From Mytilus californianus (Eukaryota; Mollusca; Bivalvia; Mytilida; Mytilidae), in NCBI RefSeq assembly GCF_021869535.1, contig NW_026262712.1:51194884-51258883 (forward strand): a stretch of 64,000 bases of DNA, written 5' to 3'. The notes beneath the pieces were generated by a model. It was not told where the DNA came from and ran no database searches. It saw nothing but the letters and a program-made list of their open reading frames with translations. The translations under genes and the position numbers were made by a program. This document shows positions 45,901 through 56,716 of the stretch, piece by piece; the stretch's first letter is position 1, and the number at the start of each line of letters is the position of its first letter.

Positions 45901-45990
45901 TTTTGTAAACTGTTTGAGTATGTCTGGTAGCTGTGGAGGAATGTTAATCTGCTGGGAGCAGTAGTATGGCTCATCAGGATTGGTAGGCAT
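36484..45990 (-). CDS. ROPN1L: Ropporin-1-like protein, five coding exons
   Basis: The exons join in phase to a 223-residue protein: 45990-45854, 45071-44948, 44337-44176, 39559-39384 and 36556-36484 (672 bp with stop). All introns are GT-AG, three with GTAAGT-like donors. The N-terminus PPQLPDILKQFTKAAIRTQP (residues 18-37) is the RIIa/R2D2 dimerisation-docking domain, almost identical to vertebrate ROPN1L. Further hallmarks are ATQKTDTGLTPGLLRVL and CEILTADPDGGPARIPFQLF. Vertebrate ROPN1L has about 230 residues. The family binds A-kinase anchoring proteins in the sperm fibrous sheath and is related to radial-spoke protein RSP11, so a role in sperm or ciliary motility is expected. An AG before the leader (46002-46003) points to a non-coding 5' exon further right, not located. 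The product is named by recognition; expression is untested. Confidence 0.93.
38142..38400 (+). mobile_element. Interspersed repeat (tgtccatagtacacggatgc) in ROPN1L intron 4
   Basis: Reads aagaatgtgtccatagtaca, then ggggtaaaaactctaatttg, agtttcaagttgattggact and a gacagacagacg end. The same family lies inverted at 59922-60252. Confidence 0.75.
38397..39348. mobile_element. Element with a core of 156-163-bp tandem repeats and atacgcccgtc ends
   Basis: Five copies of a unit of about 160 bp (landmark gcgacatgtgaaaa at 38462, 38621, 38777, 38939, 39101, last partial at 39264) are bounded by atacgcccgtc on the left and its complement gacgggcgtat on the right. Units contain aaaaagtatacagatctt and aactaagaagtgtgtaa. 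Short inverted ends around a tandem core recall bivalve pearl/CvE or Helentron-associated elements; the class is inferred from architecture only. Confidence 0.7.
39384..39559 (-). CDS. ROPN1L: ROPN1L coding exon 4
   Basis: Encodes residues 142-199 plus two bases of codon 200: TIIDAMKTVCEILTADPDGG and on to NEVFSYLKYD. Acceptor ttttgcag, donor gt|gtaagt. The 4.6-kb intron before it is the largest of the gene. Confidence 0.92.
43504..43765. repeat. 33-bp minisatellite in ROPN1L intron 3
   Basis: Eight near-identical copies of a 33-bp unit (gcattcctgtcctgataaaa plus gatactgatagga). Because 33 is a multiple of 3 and the unit lacks stops, it reads as an 11-residue repeat on both strands. This is a by-product, not evidence of a protein. 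Confidence 0.95.
44176..44337 (-). CDS. ROPN1L: ROPN1L coding exon 3
   Basis: Exactly 54 codons (residues 88-141), from LGPKKQVPLSLIEEKWNDLA to FFALCASTLGE. Acceptor tttcag, donor gag|gtaaaa. Confidence 0.92.
44948..45071 (-). CDS. ROPN1L: ROPN1L coding exon 2
   Basis: Completes codon 46 and encodes residues 47-87, from YFRAMSKGETPPVKERLEMP to LLRVLNRQ. Acceptor tttag, donor cag|gtacct, ending in phase 0. Confidence 0.92.
45854..45990 (-). CDS. ROPN1L: ROPN1L coding exon 1
   Basis: Encodes residues 1-45 plus two bases of codon 46. It starts at MPTNPDEPYYCSQQINIPPQ and holds most of the RIIa domain. The donor is gc|gtaagt at 45853-45852. A splice acceptor (ttttttag) lies 11 bases before the ATG, so this exon probably begins at 46001. 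Confidence 0.92.
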
Positions 45991-46003
45991 TGTGGATCCT
46001 TCT

Positions 46004-47904
46004 AAAAAATAAAGGATTTTTATTAAAAGTTTGTTTTAGGGACATTATAACCACCAAGATTTTAATAAATGAATATAAGGAAATGTGGGATACAATATAC
46101 ATCAATGCAACAGCAACCCAATGGGCAATGATAAAAATAACCAAAAAACATCTAGGAGGAAACATATACCTTTAAATCTTCAAGAATAGACAAGTGCCTA
46201 TACATTATAGGCCCAAGAACACAGTTATTTCGTAGTGCATTTCTTTTAGACAATAAATGAATATTAAAAAATTCCACCTGCGCTTTCTCAATAATATTTT
46301 TAGTGTGGTGTACTACTTTTGGGACAAATTATATCAAAATTATAGAAAACTTCATCAGCTCTAACTTAAAACATGGACAATTTTATGTTAAGGGGGTCTT
46401 GAATTCTTTTGACAGCTTCAGACATACTAATTTTTAACCTTTTTCAGCTGCCTGAGCTGGACCAAATCACTACTTGAAAATTCATGACCCAAATTTTTTT
46501 ACAGTGTAATTTCATTCCCCTTCTTGCTATTTGAGGCATACATTCCCCATACAATATGAAGAAATAAATTTGGAAAGGGTATGAGAAAAATTGCAACTTA
46601 TACACTGTTCACAGTAGGGACTATATACATGTATTTGCAGACAACGAAAATCAAAGGACGATAACTGTGTTCTCTGTCCATATCTGGGATAATTAAACTA
46701 GCCGTAGCGGGATTAGAATCTTGTAGGTTTTTCCTTATGATATGACCGAATTACCAACTCCACATATACAAGATTGAACAAGACTTGCGAGGATTTGGAG
46801 TGAAAGATGTCAACGGCTGTGTATATTTACAGAATAATTTTAATCTATCGTCAAAAACCTTTTTACGGTTAAGTATTAAACGAAACAAAATATAATTTGT
46901 TATTTAAGAATGACACATTAAAGAGATTTTCAGGTTGTGAAGTGATTTAAAGCGTTGTGAAATGGTCACTGACTAATGGCCCCCGTTTTTATTTATTATC
47001 CCTTTGCATTTTTAGGCACACTTTTGTAACGAAATGTATTCTTATATATATATCTAAAATAAAGACAAAGTTAAAATTCATTGTTTTTTCTTACAAAAGA
47101 AATCAATTTAATGACATACCATCAATAATTATAATAATAATTTTCTACTAAGAAAACAATTTTTTTATCAACACACAAAATATTTAACGAAATCATTAAT
47201 TTTCCAGATTAAATATTTACAAGAAAATGGTATTAATTTCTCATTTGAATATACACAATCATGTCTTCGAGACATAAAATTTCAAAGTATGACATGTATA
47301 TTAGGTGTGAATTATTTGATTACCAAGTAAATCACAACATGTTCTAATGAGTTTAAATTGACATCTTGTACACAGAAAGTTGAATGGTTACTACACCACA
47401 GGAGTTCAAACTCTTTGAAAACAATTAAAATTCCCAATGTGAAATAAAATATAAATAACTATTTAAATTTGTATCGTATACATAATCAGGTTTTATTAAA
47501 TGGAGGGACTAGCTTATATTTAGCATAACTGCATTTTTGTCCATTCTTGAAAAATCAAAATGATACTTGCACACAATAATTCCTGAATTTACAGTATATA
47601 TGGAAACAACCGAAGAACTACAGACTACAGTGAAACACAGTTACACTGAATTTTCCAAAGACTAGAGCCAATTTAAGCATTATAAAGTAAACTTATGAGG
47701 TTGAGTGATCCCTCCGAAAATAACCCTCTTCTGAGGAATCAAACCCATAAACAATTTGCACTTGGGTCTTTGCAATATTTTCCCTGGAATAAAAAATAAA
47801 AAAAATAAATTATATATCCTACTTGGGGTATAACATCCCAAACAGGAGATATAAGAAAACATTTGGGAGAAAATCCCTATCCTGTTATTAGTACTGAAAG
47901 GTTA
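46004..47904. other. Upstream of ROPN1L; unassigned
   Basis: No open frame with a recognisable domain. The non-coding first exon and promoter of ROPN1L may lie here or further right; I could not place them. Confidence 0.4.
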
Positions 47905-48770
47905 ATATTTTTGTTTTACATAAATGACCTAGCTAATGACCTAAAATCAACAGTTCGTCTCTTTGCTGATGACACAGTAGTCTACTTAACCATCGCCTCA
48001 GATACTGATTGCCGACACCTACAGTCAGACCTTGATAAACTGGCACTATTGGAGGAAAAGTGGAAGATGGAGTTTCACCCAGAAAAGTGTAGCGTACTGA
48101 CTGTCTCTAGAAAGAAAAAGCCAATCAAATGGGACTATGTATTACATGATCATGTACTAAAACATGAAACATCAATTAAGTACCTGGGCTGCACCATCAC
48201 AAACGAACTAGACTGGGGAGAACACATCAACAACATTACCAGCAAAGCCAGCAGAAGCCTTGGTTTCCTCCACAGAAATCTACACATCGGCTCTAAAAGC
48301 ATCAAAGAGCAAGCTTACAAAACTCTAGTAAGGCCCCAACTAGAATATGCCACAACAGTATGGGACCCATATCATCAGAAACATATTGGCCAAATTGAAA
48401 AAGTTCAAAGGAGGGCTGCGCGATACGTCACCAAGCGCCACAGAAACAGATCAAGTGTCACGGACATGATTAATGAATTGGGTTGGAAAAGTCTCCAAGA
48501 ACGATGCAGAGAGGCCAGGCTCGTAATGATGTACAAGATCGTCAACGACAAAGTAACCATCAACAAAGACATGTACCTCCAGAGACCAACCAGAGTATCC
48601 AGACATACACAACAGCATGGATACATGGTACAAACAGCAACCAAAGACTGCAGTAAATGGTCCTTCTTTGTGAACACCACCAAAGACTGGAACAAGCTTC
48701 CCCGGGGATCGCCACAGCACAGTCATTTGAGACATTCAAATCTCAAATGACCAACCTTACAAAATAAGAT
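47905..48770 (+). pseudogene. 5'-truncated LINE reverse transcriptase (CR1/Jockey-like)
   Basis: The open frame from 47863 gives 295 residues, but similarity to RT starts at about 47907 with LIFLFYINDL. Hallmarks follow: RLFADDTVVY (catalytic ADD), EEKWKMEFHPEKCSVLTVSR, SIKYLGCTI, RPQLEYATTVWDP and QRRAARYV. These identify a non-LTR RT of the CR1/Jockey group (thumb and C-terminal domain). Near 48703 the frame shifts: the expected end, IATAQSFETFKSQMTNLTK plus stop, is read in the next frame at 48708-48767. Truncation and frameshift make it a dead insertion. Confidence 0.85.
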
Positions 48771-49595
48771 GCACATTTGTTTTTATCCTGTTTTTAACCA
48801 TGCAGAACCAATTTGCCAGTATATTCAGAAAGTTGAATGTGAGCAGTATATGGAAGAAGAAGATTGGAGGATTTATCGTACGTACATGCATACAGTTGTG
48901 TCGCCTGTCGGTGCACGTTTCCACATATTTTCTACATCCTACTTATGCACAACAAATTTATGGCCCAGTGATTTACGATATCATGTGAAAGACGTGTTTT
49001 TTCAATCATACGAGCTATCCGTATGTAAGAGCATCTTAACTGTAAGAATGTATCTCTGAAGACCAAAATGGTCGGATTCTGACTTTCTGTCTCGATTTTA
49101 AATGGAAGCTTTTTGTCTTTTCATGTATATAGCGACTTTGAAGCCCAATGTTTTTGAACAATGAACAATGGTATAGTAAAGGGTTTTTTTACCTTTTGAA
49201 ATATCTCTGTAGAACTTGAAAAAAACACACACTAACTTACCGGATGTATTCAAATGTTGTGATAGCAACGATTGTTCAGAAGATTATCTTCCGGTCCTAG
49301 GATCGGAGTCTTCGCTGCGCTTAGGCTATGGACAATTTGCCTTGTTCCTTGAATTATTTAAAAGTATGCGAACCCGCGAATTTTTGTCGTCTGCTGATCT
49401 GCTGAGCAAGTGCGATTGAATAAAAGAGGGTGGATGCTGGTCATCTGCGCTTCTAATTGAATTCCGAAATTATCAGAAACAGAAATCGATATACATTAAG
49501 AAATTGTCCAAAGGTATAGTGTAACTGTTATAAATATGAGGCCGGTGTTGTTAGCCATAGGCTAATAGGATATGAACGGATTATGTCGGATATGT
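48771..49595. other. Unassigned
   Basis: Open frames under 100 codons without recognisable domains. The stretch 49240-49420 is less AT-rich than its surroundings and could be promoter or non-coding exon of a neighbour; nothing firmer can be said. Confidence 0.35.
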
Positions 49596-49745
49596 CTGTG
49601 ACACTGACAGACACAGGCACTTGTTTCTGTCAATAGGGGGTTTACTATCCACACTTGTACGAAAAATGTTTTTTCGTACAAGTGTGGATAGTAAACCTGC
49701 ATTGTCTGATTGACAGGAACAAGTGCCTGTGGCTGTGGTGTCAGA
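49596..49745. mobile_element. Hairpin MITE-like element
   Basis: The central stem is perfect: ggtttactatccacacttgt acgaaaaa pairs with its complement (49639-49697). Outer arms caggcactt / aagtgcctg and tgacac / gtgtca also pair, with a few unpaired bases. Confidence 0.75.
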
Positions 49746-49795
49746 GCTTTCATGTCAATTTGGCCCAGTCTATCAGACCCAAATTTTTTCATTGC

Positions 49796-50087
49796 CGACA
49801 TCAGTTTCGATTGCGCACACGTATATTGTGACATGTTTTCTGGTTTCTATATTTGGAAAAACAACAACACTACAACGTGACAAATGTCAAACATATTCAA
49901 AGTCACTTTTAAAGACGTAAGAACCTGGAAAAAAATATATATATATCGTCGTGTCATATGATATGTTTTCGTATCATCCATATTTCATCGGTTTCGATTG
50001 CGCAGGTGTACATTGTGACTTGTTTTCTGGTTTCTATATTTGGAACAACAACAACACTTCAACGTGACAAATCAAACATATTCAAAA
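49796..50087. repeat. Tandem duplication of about 190 bp, second copy split by the MULE
   Basis: ttgtgacatgttttctggtt, acaacgtgacaaat and caaacatattcaaa occur from about 49808 and again from about 49996. The first copy continues into cttttaaagacgtaagaac (49903-49922). The second copy stops at 50087 and resumes at 51620-51650 with the same text, so the first copy shows the empty site. Confidence 0.85.
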
Positions 50088-51619
50088 GGGTGCAGGTCGT
50101 TTCGTAACCTGGTCGTTTCGTAACTAGTCGATTCGTAACTAGTCGATTCGTCGATAACGAAGAGTCTCTGTCTGACAGCTCGGTTGACGACCCTATGGAG
50201 GGCATTGATGCAACTGCCACAATTACTTACAAGATATTAGACCAAGGTACCAAACGTGGTAAACATAAGCTTTATTCTAGTGATGGTTTTTCTTTCACTG
50301 TTAAAAGGCAGCAAAATGAAAAGACCTGGTGGTGGTGTAGTGTAAGAGGTAAAAACAACAGGTGTCCAGCAGCGGTTAGCCAAATAGGTGACAAATTCGT
50401 TCCAGGCAAATTAACACATAATCATCCTTCTGCACCTGGTTCAGTGGTTGCGGCCACAATTTCATCAACTGTCAAGGCACAAGCGGCATTACCAGCCCAT
50501 GCTTTTACTAGATCATCAGAGATTGTGAAGACAGTTCTAACAACACATGCTAATGTAAACCTGCCGGAGGCAAGTCGTCCTGCCATCACTAATTTAAAGA
50601 GACAATGTAATCGTAGACGCCAAAAAGATCGTCCTCCTGAGCCAAAACACCTAGATTTCGATCTTGCAGAATACTACCTGCCAGACAACTTCCTGAAAGC
50701 TGATATCAAAAAGAATGGTCAAAGATATGTAGTCTTAGCCACAGATCAACAACTGCAATTACTGTCTAAGTCCAAATGTTGGTATATGGACGGTACTTTC
50801 AAAGTGGTAAAGGCACCATTCAAGCAGCTATTTACCATCAACTGCTTCCTAAACAGTGGGACAGAAACCAAACATGTACCTCTCATGTATGTTATCATGT
50901 CACGTCAACGCACGAAGGACTATGTCTCAGTTCTTAGGGCTATTTTGCAACTACTGCCATGCACTGCCGTTCAAAAGTTCATAGCAGACTTTGAACGTGG
51001 CCTGTGGAATGCTCTACACCGTCTGTTTCCAGGAGTCCCCGTCCAAGGTTGTGCATTTCACTGGAGTCAAGCCATCTTCCGTAAAATCCAAAAGACAGGC
51101 CTGGTAGTTTCATACAATTCCAAGGGCAACACTTTTAAATTTTTACGGCACAACGACCTTAACACCCAAGCTGTCATCGGCAACCCTCCGTTCTACCGTC
51201 TTTGTCGACTTTTACACAGGGAGACATTGTTTCTTCCTCTACAGATCAAGTTGGTATCCGAAGGTAAACTGAAAAGGTATCAGCGTGTAAGGACCCGCTA
51301 CATACAAGGACGTTTTTACCTGTCATTAGTTGTCATAAAACCATTAAAGCTGTCACCGAGTGTAATTACCAATTAGCCAATAATTAAAAAGATTTCAGAA
51401 AATTTTAAATTAAAAATATTACGATATTGTTATTATTAGATGAACAATTTGATTATTTTTTAATAATAACTTTAACTTTTTCATTTAAACTAGTTAATTT
51501 AAACTAACACTTTATAACCATATATAATTACAAAAGTTACGAAACGTCTCAGTTACAAAACAAGGTAGTTACGAATCGACCAGGTACGAAACGACCAGGT
51601 TACGAAACGACGTGCATTC
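50088..51619 (+). mobile_element. Mutator-like (MULE) DNA transposon, 1,532 bp
   Basis: The terminal inverted repeats start tgcaggtcgtttcgtaacct (from 50091) and tgcacgtcgtttcgtaacct (complement of 51597-51616); further gtcgtttcgtaac / gtcgattcgtaac copies repeat inwards at both ends. An 8-bp target duplication ATTCAAAA flanks the element (50080-50087 and 51620-51627). TIRs, an 8-bp duplication and a FLYWCH-MULE protein all agree. The uninterrupted sister repeat at 49796-49922 shows the pre-insertion sequence. Confidence 0.9.
50195..51376 (+). CDS. FLYWCH/MULE transposase, probably internally deleted
   Basis: The frame encodes 393 residues and stays open 5' of this ATG to a TAA near 50120, so the true start is uncertain. 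Residues 26-77 form a FLYWCH zinc finger (C48, C57, H75, H77, with WWWC and LTHNH). Residues 190-300 form the MULE transposase core: D199 in WYMDGTF, D265 in IADFERGLWNAL, and the CxxH motif GCAFHW (C286, H289). The usual third acidic residue and the 'TNN..EGWH' stretch are missing: sequence jumps from NTFKFLR (residue 318) to HNDLNTQAVIGNPPFYRLCR, which resembles the text just after that motif in relatives, and then the family-typical LVSEGKLKRYQR. About 80-100 residues appear deleted, so it can probably bind DNA but not catalyse transposition. Confidence 0.85.
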   Translation: MEGIDATATITYKILDQGTKRGKHKLYSSDGFSFTVKRQQNEKTWWWCSVRGKNNRCPAAVSQIGDKFVPGKLTHNHPSAPGSVVAATISSTVKAQAALPAHAFTRSSEIVKTVLTTHANVNLPEASRPAITNLKRQCNRRRQKDRPPEPKHLDFDLAEYYLPDNFLKADIKKNGQRYVVLATDQQLQLLSKSKCWYMDGTFKVVKAPFKQLFTINCFLNSGTETKHVPLMYVIMSRQRTKDYVSVLRAILQLLPCTAVQKFIADFERGLWNALHRLFPGVPVQGCAFHWSQAIFRKIQKTGLVVSYNSKGNTFKFLRHNDLNTQAVIGNPPFYRLCRLLHRETLFLPLQIKLVSEGKLKRYQRVRTRYIQGRFYLSLVVIKPLKLSPSVITN

Positions 51620-51627
51620 ATTCAAAA

Positions 51628-52168
51628 TCGCTTTTAAAGACGTAAGAACATATTTTAATCAAACTTACCTGTTCAGCCATTTTTATTTAACTAGAAGATG
51701 CCCGTGAAATCGCGGGACAATTAGGCAAGTGTTGAAACAAAGAGTGTCAAGGGTGCCTGTGTTTACACATAAAAAGGGGGGAGGGGTCTGGACATCGGGT
51801 GCCTGTGTTTACACATAAAAAAGGGGGGAGGATCACTTCGATACGTTCAAAGCCCATTTCATTTTTGGACTTCTGCACCTGAGTGAAAAGGGTGGATGTC
51901 TTTTAATTTAGCAAAATGATGCACTTACAATACAATACAGGATCCTTATAGGCCTAACTGTCCTATTTTCTATTCTTTCTTCTTATTTTCACTTGGATTT
52001 CGCAGGCAGTAAGTTGACTGAGCATCGCGTGAAAGCGTATAAGACAGGGATCGATAAAGGTCTCTGAATTCTGATATTTTCTCAAAAATTGGCATTTTCT
52101 GTGGAAAAAAGATTGTTTCAAAGACAAATTTAGGAAGTACAAAACACTACATTTATTCGTCATATCAT

Positions 52169-52201
<33 letters not shown>

Positions 52202-54234
52202 CAGTCATCCCCAAGGTCGCCAGACATTGGGCAAAGACCAGTAAAAATTGGTTTGGTCCAGTTGAGTCATATGCATTACTGGACCAAATGACCAGTAAAA
52301 TTTTTAATTTTGTCCAAATCATATGTGCAAAGAAAAGAGTCGTCCAGTTAAGAAGAATGGTTTACGTGACCAAATGTCCAGTTGATTTCTCAAAGCCTTG
52401 GGAACCACTGGAGGAGTTGCGGCTCAATGAAATTGGTCTCTTCCTTTAGTAGTATAGATGTCAAAAATATGCATCACTAGAAAAGTTGTTGAGAAAAATT
52501 TCTGAAGGGTTACATGAAGTATAGCTATGTTGTCTGCCTGTCAGACACTGGATCTTCAAGTCACATGACTGTCATGTGGTTTTTGGTCGTACTTTAATAT
52601 TACAAACCAGCGAGTTAAAATTAACATTGTTCTTCTATAAAATGGTTGTCCAAAATCCATTTATTCAATATACATGTACTATTGACAATTCTTTTTATAC
52701 AACCTTAATACATAAAGATGAAAACAGTCTTAACATTTTACATTAAATCCCAAATTTTGAAAACTATTTCAAATTAAAAAAAATAATGTCTTTTGTAGAA
52801 ACCCTGTGCCAATCTGAAAAAAAAAAAATCACAATGTAACAATTTCAGCACATGAAACATCAACCAAAAGCTATTTAGTTATTTTTAGTACTGAAAAGTA
52901 TTAGATAATTTTTTTTTATGATTCAAGCAATCACCAGAACTATGACTTTAGAAAACGCTCATATCCGGATTTAAAAGTCATTTCCTGTCCGTGTACTGAT
53001 CCATTTTTACTTCCTACAAAAACATATGAAGCCATTTTATGACATACGAAAATCGCAAAGTAATCGGAAACAGTAAAAAATTATAGGAAGCCTTGACAAG
53101 AAAATCTAGATACCTAAAAACATTCGAGAGAACATGCTTCTAAAATTCGAGTACACACGTGAATAAAAACTCTAACAGTGAAAATGGTAAGCAGTGAAAA
53201 TTGTTATTAGTACGACAACATATCACACGAGGATATATATTTGACGTGTAGTTCATAAATATTAATGAATTTTTGAATAATTGCTGACTACACAAATGAA
53301 TTTTATTTTTACAGGACATTCGGTCTGGTAAACAACCTAGCTTTACCAGACCAAGTGAAATTTTACCAGGCCAATTTTTTTTTACATCTAATTGTGTATT
53401 ATCCGACAAAATACAACAAACACTGAAACTTATGACTTGTTGTGCCCTACTCCTGTCAAATGCACTAAAACAAAATCATGTGACAAGTTGTGCACAATTA
53501 CTTGAATGCATTTCAGGAATATTACCATCATAATAACTCCAATTATTTAGCATATGATTCTAACAGCCTGTTATAAATTTTTTTTGCCCCCTTAGGCCAC
53601 TTGAACCCTGTTTATTTATGTTGCTATAGACTAATCTACACAGACAGAGCAAGTCATTGTGTCATTTTCAAACTTCAGCTACAGCCAATTTTTTTGCCAT
53701 TTTTTATTCAATTTTTGTGATGGTCTGTGTGTCTTAATACTTTGCTTTTTTCTTTCCTTTCATTGTCCGTTATTTTCTTTTTTGCAGTTTTACCAGGAAT
53801 GGCTCTTTCCGTATATTTTAATAATCCAATCATGTTATCCTTTCATATATAAATTTGAAAATACAACGGAAGTAGTATTCAACCGGAAATACGATAATAA
53901 AAAAAAGAAAACGGACGATAAACAACACCGGACATGCGGACCGGAATTCAACAAAATTTTACCAGACCGATCAATTATTCTGTTTATTCACCAGATTTGT
54001 CCGCTGGTCTGCCGAATTACGTGTAGTCTGAATTGCAAAGGTGGATACTGGACGATTAAAAATTGTGCCCCTGACGCATATTCAAATATATGATTTTCAT
54101 TATAGAAGAGAAACTTATTTGATTATTCTTGTTATTTATATGATCAGAGACATATAATACAAATGTATTATATACCTCTGTTATGATCAATACTGTATCC
54201 CTAAAAATATCTCAGATTACAGTGTGTGAAACCT
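51628..54234. other. Unassigned, with a 46-bp duplication
   Basis: gggtgcctgtgtttacacat occurs at 51751 and 51797. Short exon-like modules with 'gaccagtaaaattt' or 'accagaccaagtgaaatttt' lie at about 52195-52325 and 53315-53385. The open frame at 53659-54093 is AT-rich and has no recognised domain. Confidence 0.35.
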
Positions 54235-54345
54235 TTTTTTTCCTTACTAGCCAAATTGGTGAGCAACTTTTCATTTCAACTCGCCAAATTGAAATTCCAC
54301 TTGCCCGCTTGGCAAGTGATTTACTTTTTCAGAGTCCCTGCTTTT
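54235..54345 (-). repeat. ggcaagt module
   Basis: Read on the minus strand it contains gactctgaaaaagtaaatca, cttgccaagcgggcaagtgg and a second copy of the motif with 'ggcgagttg'. It resembles the modules at 55240, 57846 and 58585. Confidence 0.4.
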
Positions 54346-55239
54346 TCATACATAATTATTAAAACACATTATTCCATTCCACATACTAAATGTATGTAGG
54401 TATGTACATTATTTTAATCTATAACTGGTAACTAGACAATTGAAATTACTATTTACATATAGTATTCTCAGTTATATAAGGGAGCAGTCAACTAATTATA
54501 AATCTTGTAATTACCTTAGGAGAGGTGTTTCAAAAACATTTTTACCACAACTGACAAGTCAAAAGTTATTTTTTGTCATAACTAGACTTCCTTTTTCCAA
54601 TAATTATGGATAAATCTTAGTACAAATGCTGGAGTTATTGAGCAGCCTCTTCTAGTATGATTATCAATTTTTTTATTAAAAAAAACATGAATAATTAAAC
54701 TGTTCTGCACCAAAGGCCTTTTTAAGTTTAGTTTCTGGTTTTGCTTTTTAATTTAGTTCCTTTTGTTTATTTAAATCATTTAGCATTAAAAACTATTCCA
54801 TTTTGAAATTACTATTTCATAAATGCCTCCAGATTGAACTTGTTGAACATTCAGAGAAGTATAAAAAATGGCTTTCAAATCTGGTCAACAAATACAATGT
54901 CCATCCTGTATTTTGCTTAAAATAAACATACATGGACCATAGGAAGGTACAATAGATATTAAATGTTTTATTTGTAACCCACTGATACCCCACTGTATGC
55001 ATAATATGTTTATTTTAGTTATGTCGAGAAATTAAAATCCGTGGGGTTGGGATCGTTTAATAGGTTTTAGCATGCTGATTCAATGAAGTGTCAAGGTCAT
55101 CATAATAATGTTTTAGGTTTTCCAATCGAGATAAATAAACTGTTTACACTGCACATTGAAAGTAGCTCAACAGACTTAAAATACATGAACCTTTGACAAT
55201 TTAAGGCCCGACAACTATCAAAATACATCAACTGGCCAG

Positions 55240-55320
55240 AGAATTACCAAATATCAGTGCTCACCATATTTATTTCTGGCTCGCCCGAGTTGGCGAGCGG
55301 AGGTTTCACACACTGAGATT
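55240..55320 (+). repeat. ggcgagc module
   Basis: Contains tcagtgctcaccatatttat then ctggctcgcccgagttggcg agcgg; related in plan to the module at 54235-54345. Confidence 0.35.
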
Positions 55321-56520
55321 ATCGATGAAATTTATACATATTTTTCATTCATGAATCTCATATGTCACAAAACCATTCAACTTTTATATATTCATTAATT
55401 TACTATAGGGCCGGATTGACTTGGGGCCAGAATGACCTGATAACTTTTGTGAATGACTTAAAGAGGACAAACTTATACAAACTTATTTTAAAATAGCATA
55501 AATTTATTGATAATATTAGAATACTATATTGAATTGCACCACTTAGGCGACTATACATCAGTGGGAAAACTAGTGACAAAATATTACCTCCCCTGTAAAC
55601 ACTGAAAACTAGATCTTCTCAATGTTTGTCCCATTTTAGCAAGGACGCTATCAATTATGGATTCACGGAAAAACGTTCTGGTAAATAGTAAAAATAGAAA
55701 TAAATTGAAATAAAAACAAAACTTCCACTAAATGTTATCATTTTCCTCCTTAAGTAGCAAACGACGAGTACAGCCTTCACGATTAATTTGAGTCCACAAG
55801 CCCGAAGCTCAATTTTTTGAAAATTTTAGTTGGATTCTGTTGGCTTGTTGAGAAGAATTTTACAAGTCTGAAAGCAATTTTTCAAGCCAATGCTGTAGGA
55901 CTTGTGGTTAAGCGTGAAGACTGCGAGTACAGCAGGCTGTAGAAGCTTGGTGTTAAATTGGTTTAAATTATGTTGCTATGCGAATAAATTCCTGGAGTAC
56001 CAACTTCAATTTATCTTTTACTGTCTGTTTACCTCTCTGGAACATGCTAATTATTCGTATATATATATACAGCTAGATCAGAGAAAGTGAGGGAAAAAAT
56101 TCCAAAGGAATTGATTGATATGCAGCAAAGATTGGCACTTTTGAAATTAAGTTACTAAGCAAAATCAAACAGACCTTATCTCGATGTAAACATTGAATGT
56201 GAATAGATCGAGATGACCGCATATTCTTGTACAAAACTCGAGACGACCTATTCTTAAAATTGTATACAAAAGAGTAGAAAGATACATACTTCATAAAAAT
56301 AGTTATCTTTAATTTTTTAACCTGCACAGACAGACTTTTAAATGTTTATATTCACGAAAAGACAATAGTTCTCTATTGATCGTACATGTGACAACTTAGG
56401 TGTGAAAAAATAGGCATACTTTGGGAAATTGTAACATGCTAAGGACTTTTTGGAGCACTCAGAAAATTGGTGACCCGAAAGATATTTCGATTTTGTATGT
56501 ACATGATTTTTCCAATTTTT
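55321..56520. other. Unassigned
   Basis: No gene recognised. Around 55790-55915, acaagcccgaagctca and tttcaagccaatgctgtagg resemble the 'ggcaagt' modules elsewhere in this region. Confidence 0.35.
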
Positions 56521-56716
56521 ATTGCCCCGCAACAAAGTTGTCGGGGCCATATAGTTTTACCCTTATCGGTCATTCTGTCATTCCGTCATTCCGCAACAAA
56601 CCATTTTACGCAGTTTTTTCTATTATGGCCCCGCAACAAAGTTGTTGGGGCCTTATAGTTCTACCCTTGTCTGTCATTCCGTCATTCTGCAACAAACCAT
56701 TATACACAATTTTTTT
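56521..56716 (+). repeat. Two direct copies of a gccccgcaacaaagttgt repeat
   Basis: gccccgcaacaaagttgtcg (56524) and gccccgcaacaaagttgttg (56629), each followed by a gtcattccgtcattc run, are about 106 bases apart. The gccccg...cggggc text is itself a small hairpin. They lead into the tandem array that follows. Confidence 0.8.

Noticed and set aside
48405-48735. Antisense frames within the LINE RT
   Set aside because: They are shadows of the RT reading frame.
53659-54093. 144-codon frame with an apparent hydrophobic N-terminus
   Set aside because: The hydrophobicity reflects T-rich DNA; no domain, no conserved context, and part overlaps a low-complexity stretch.
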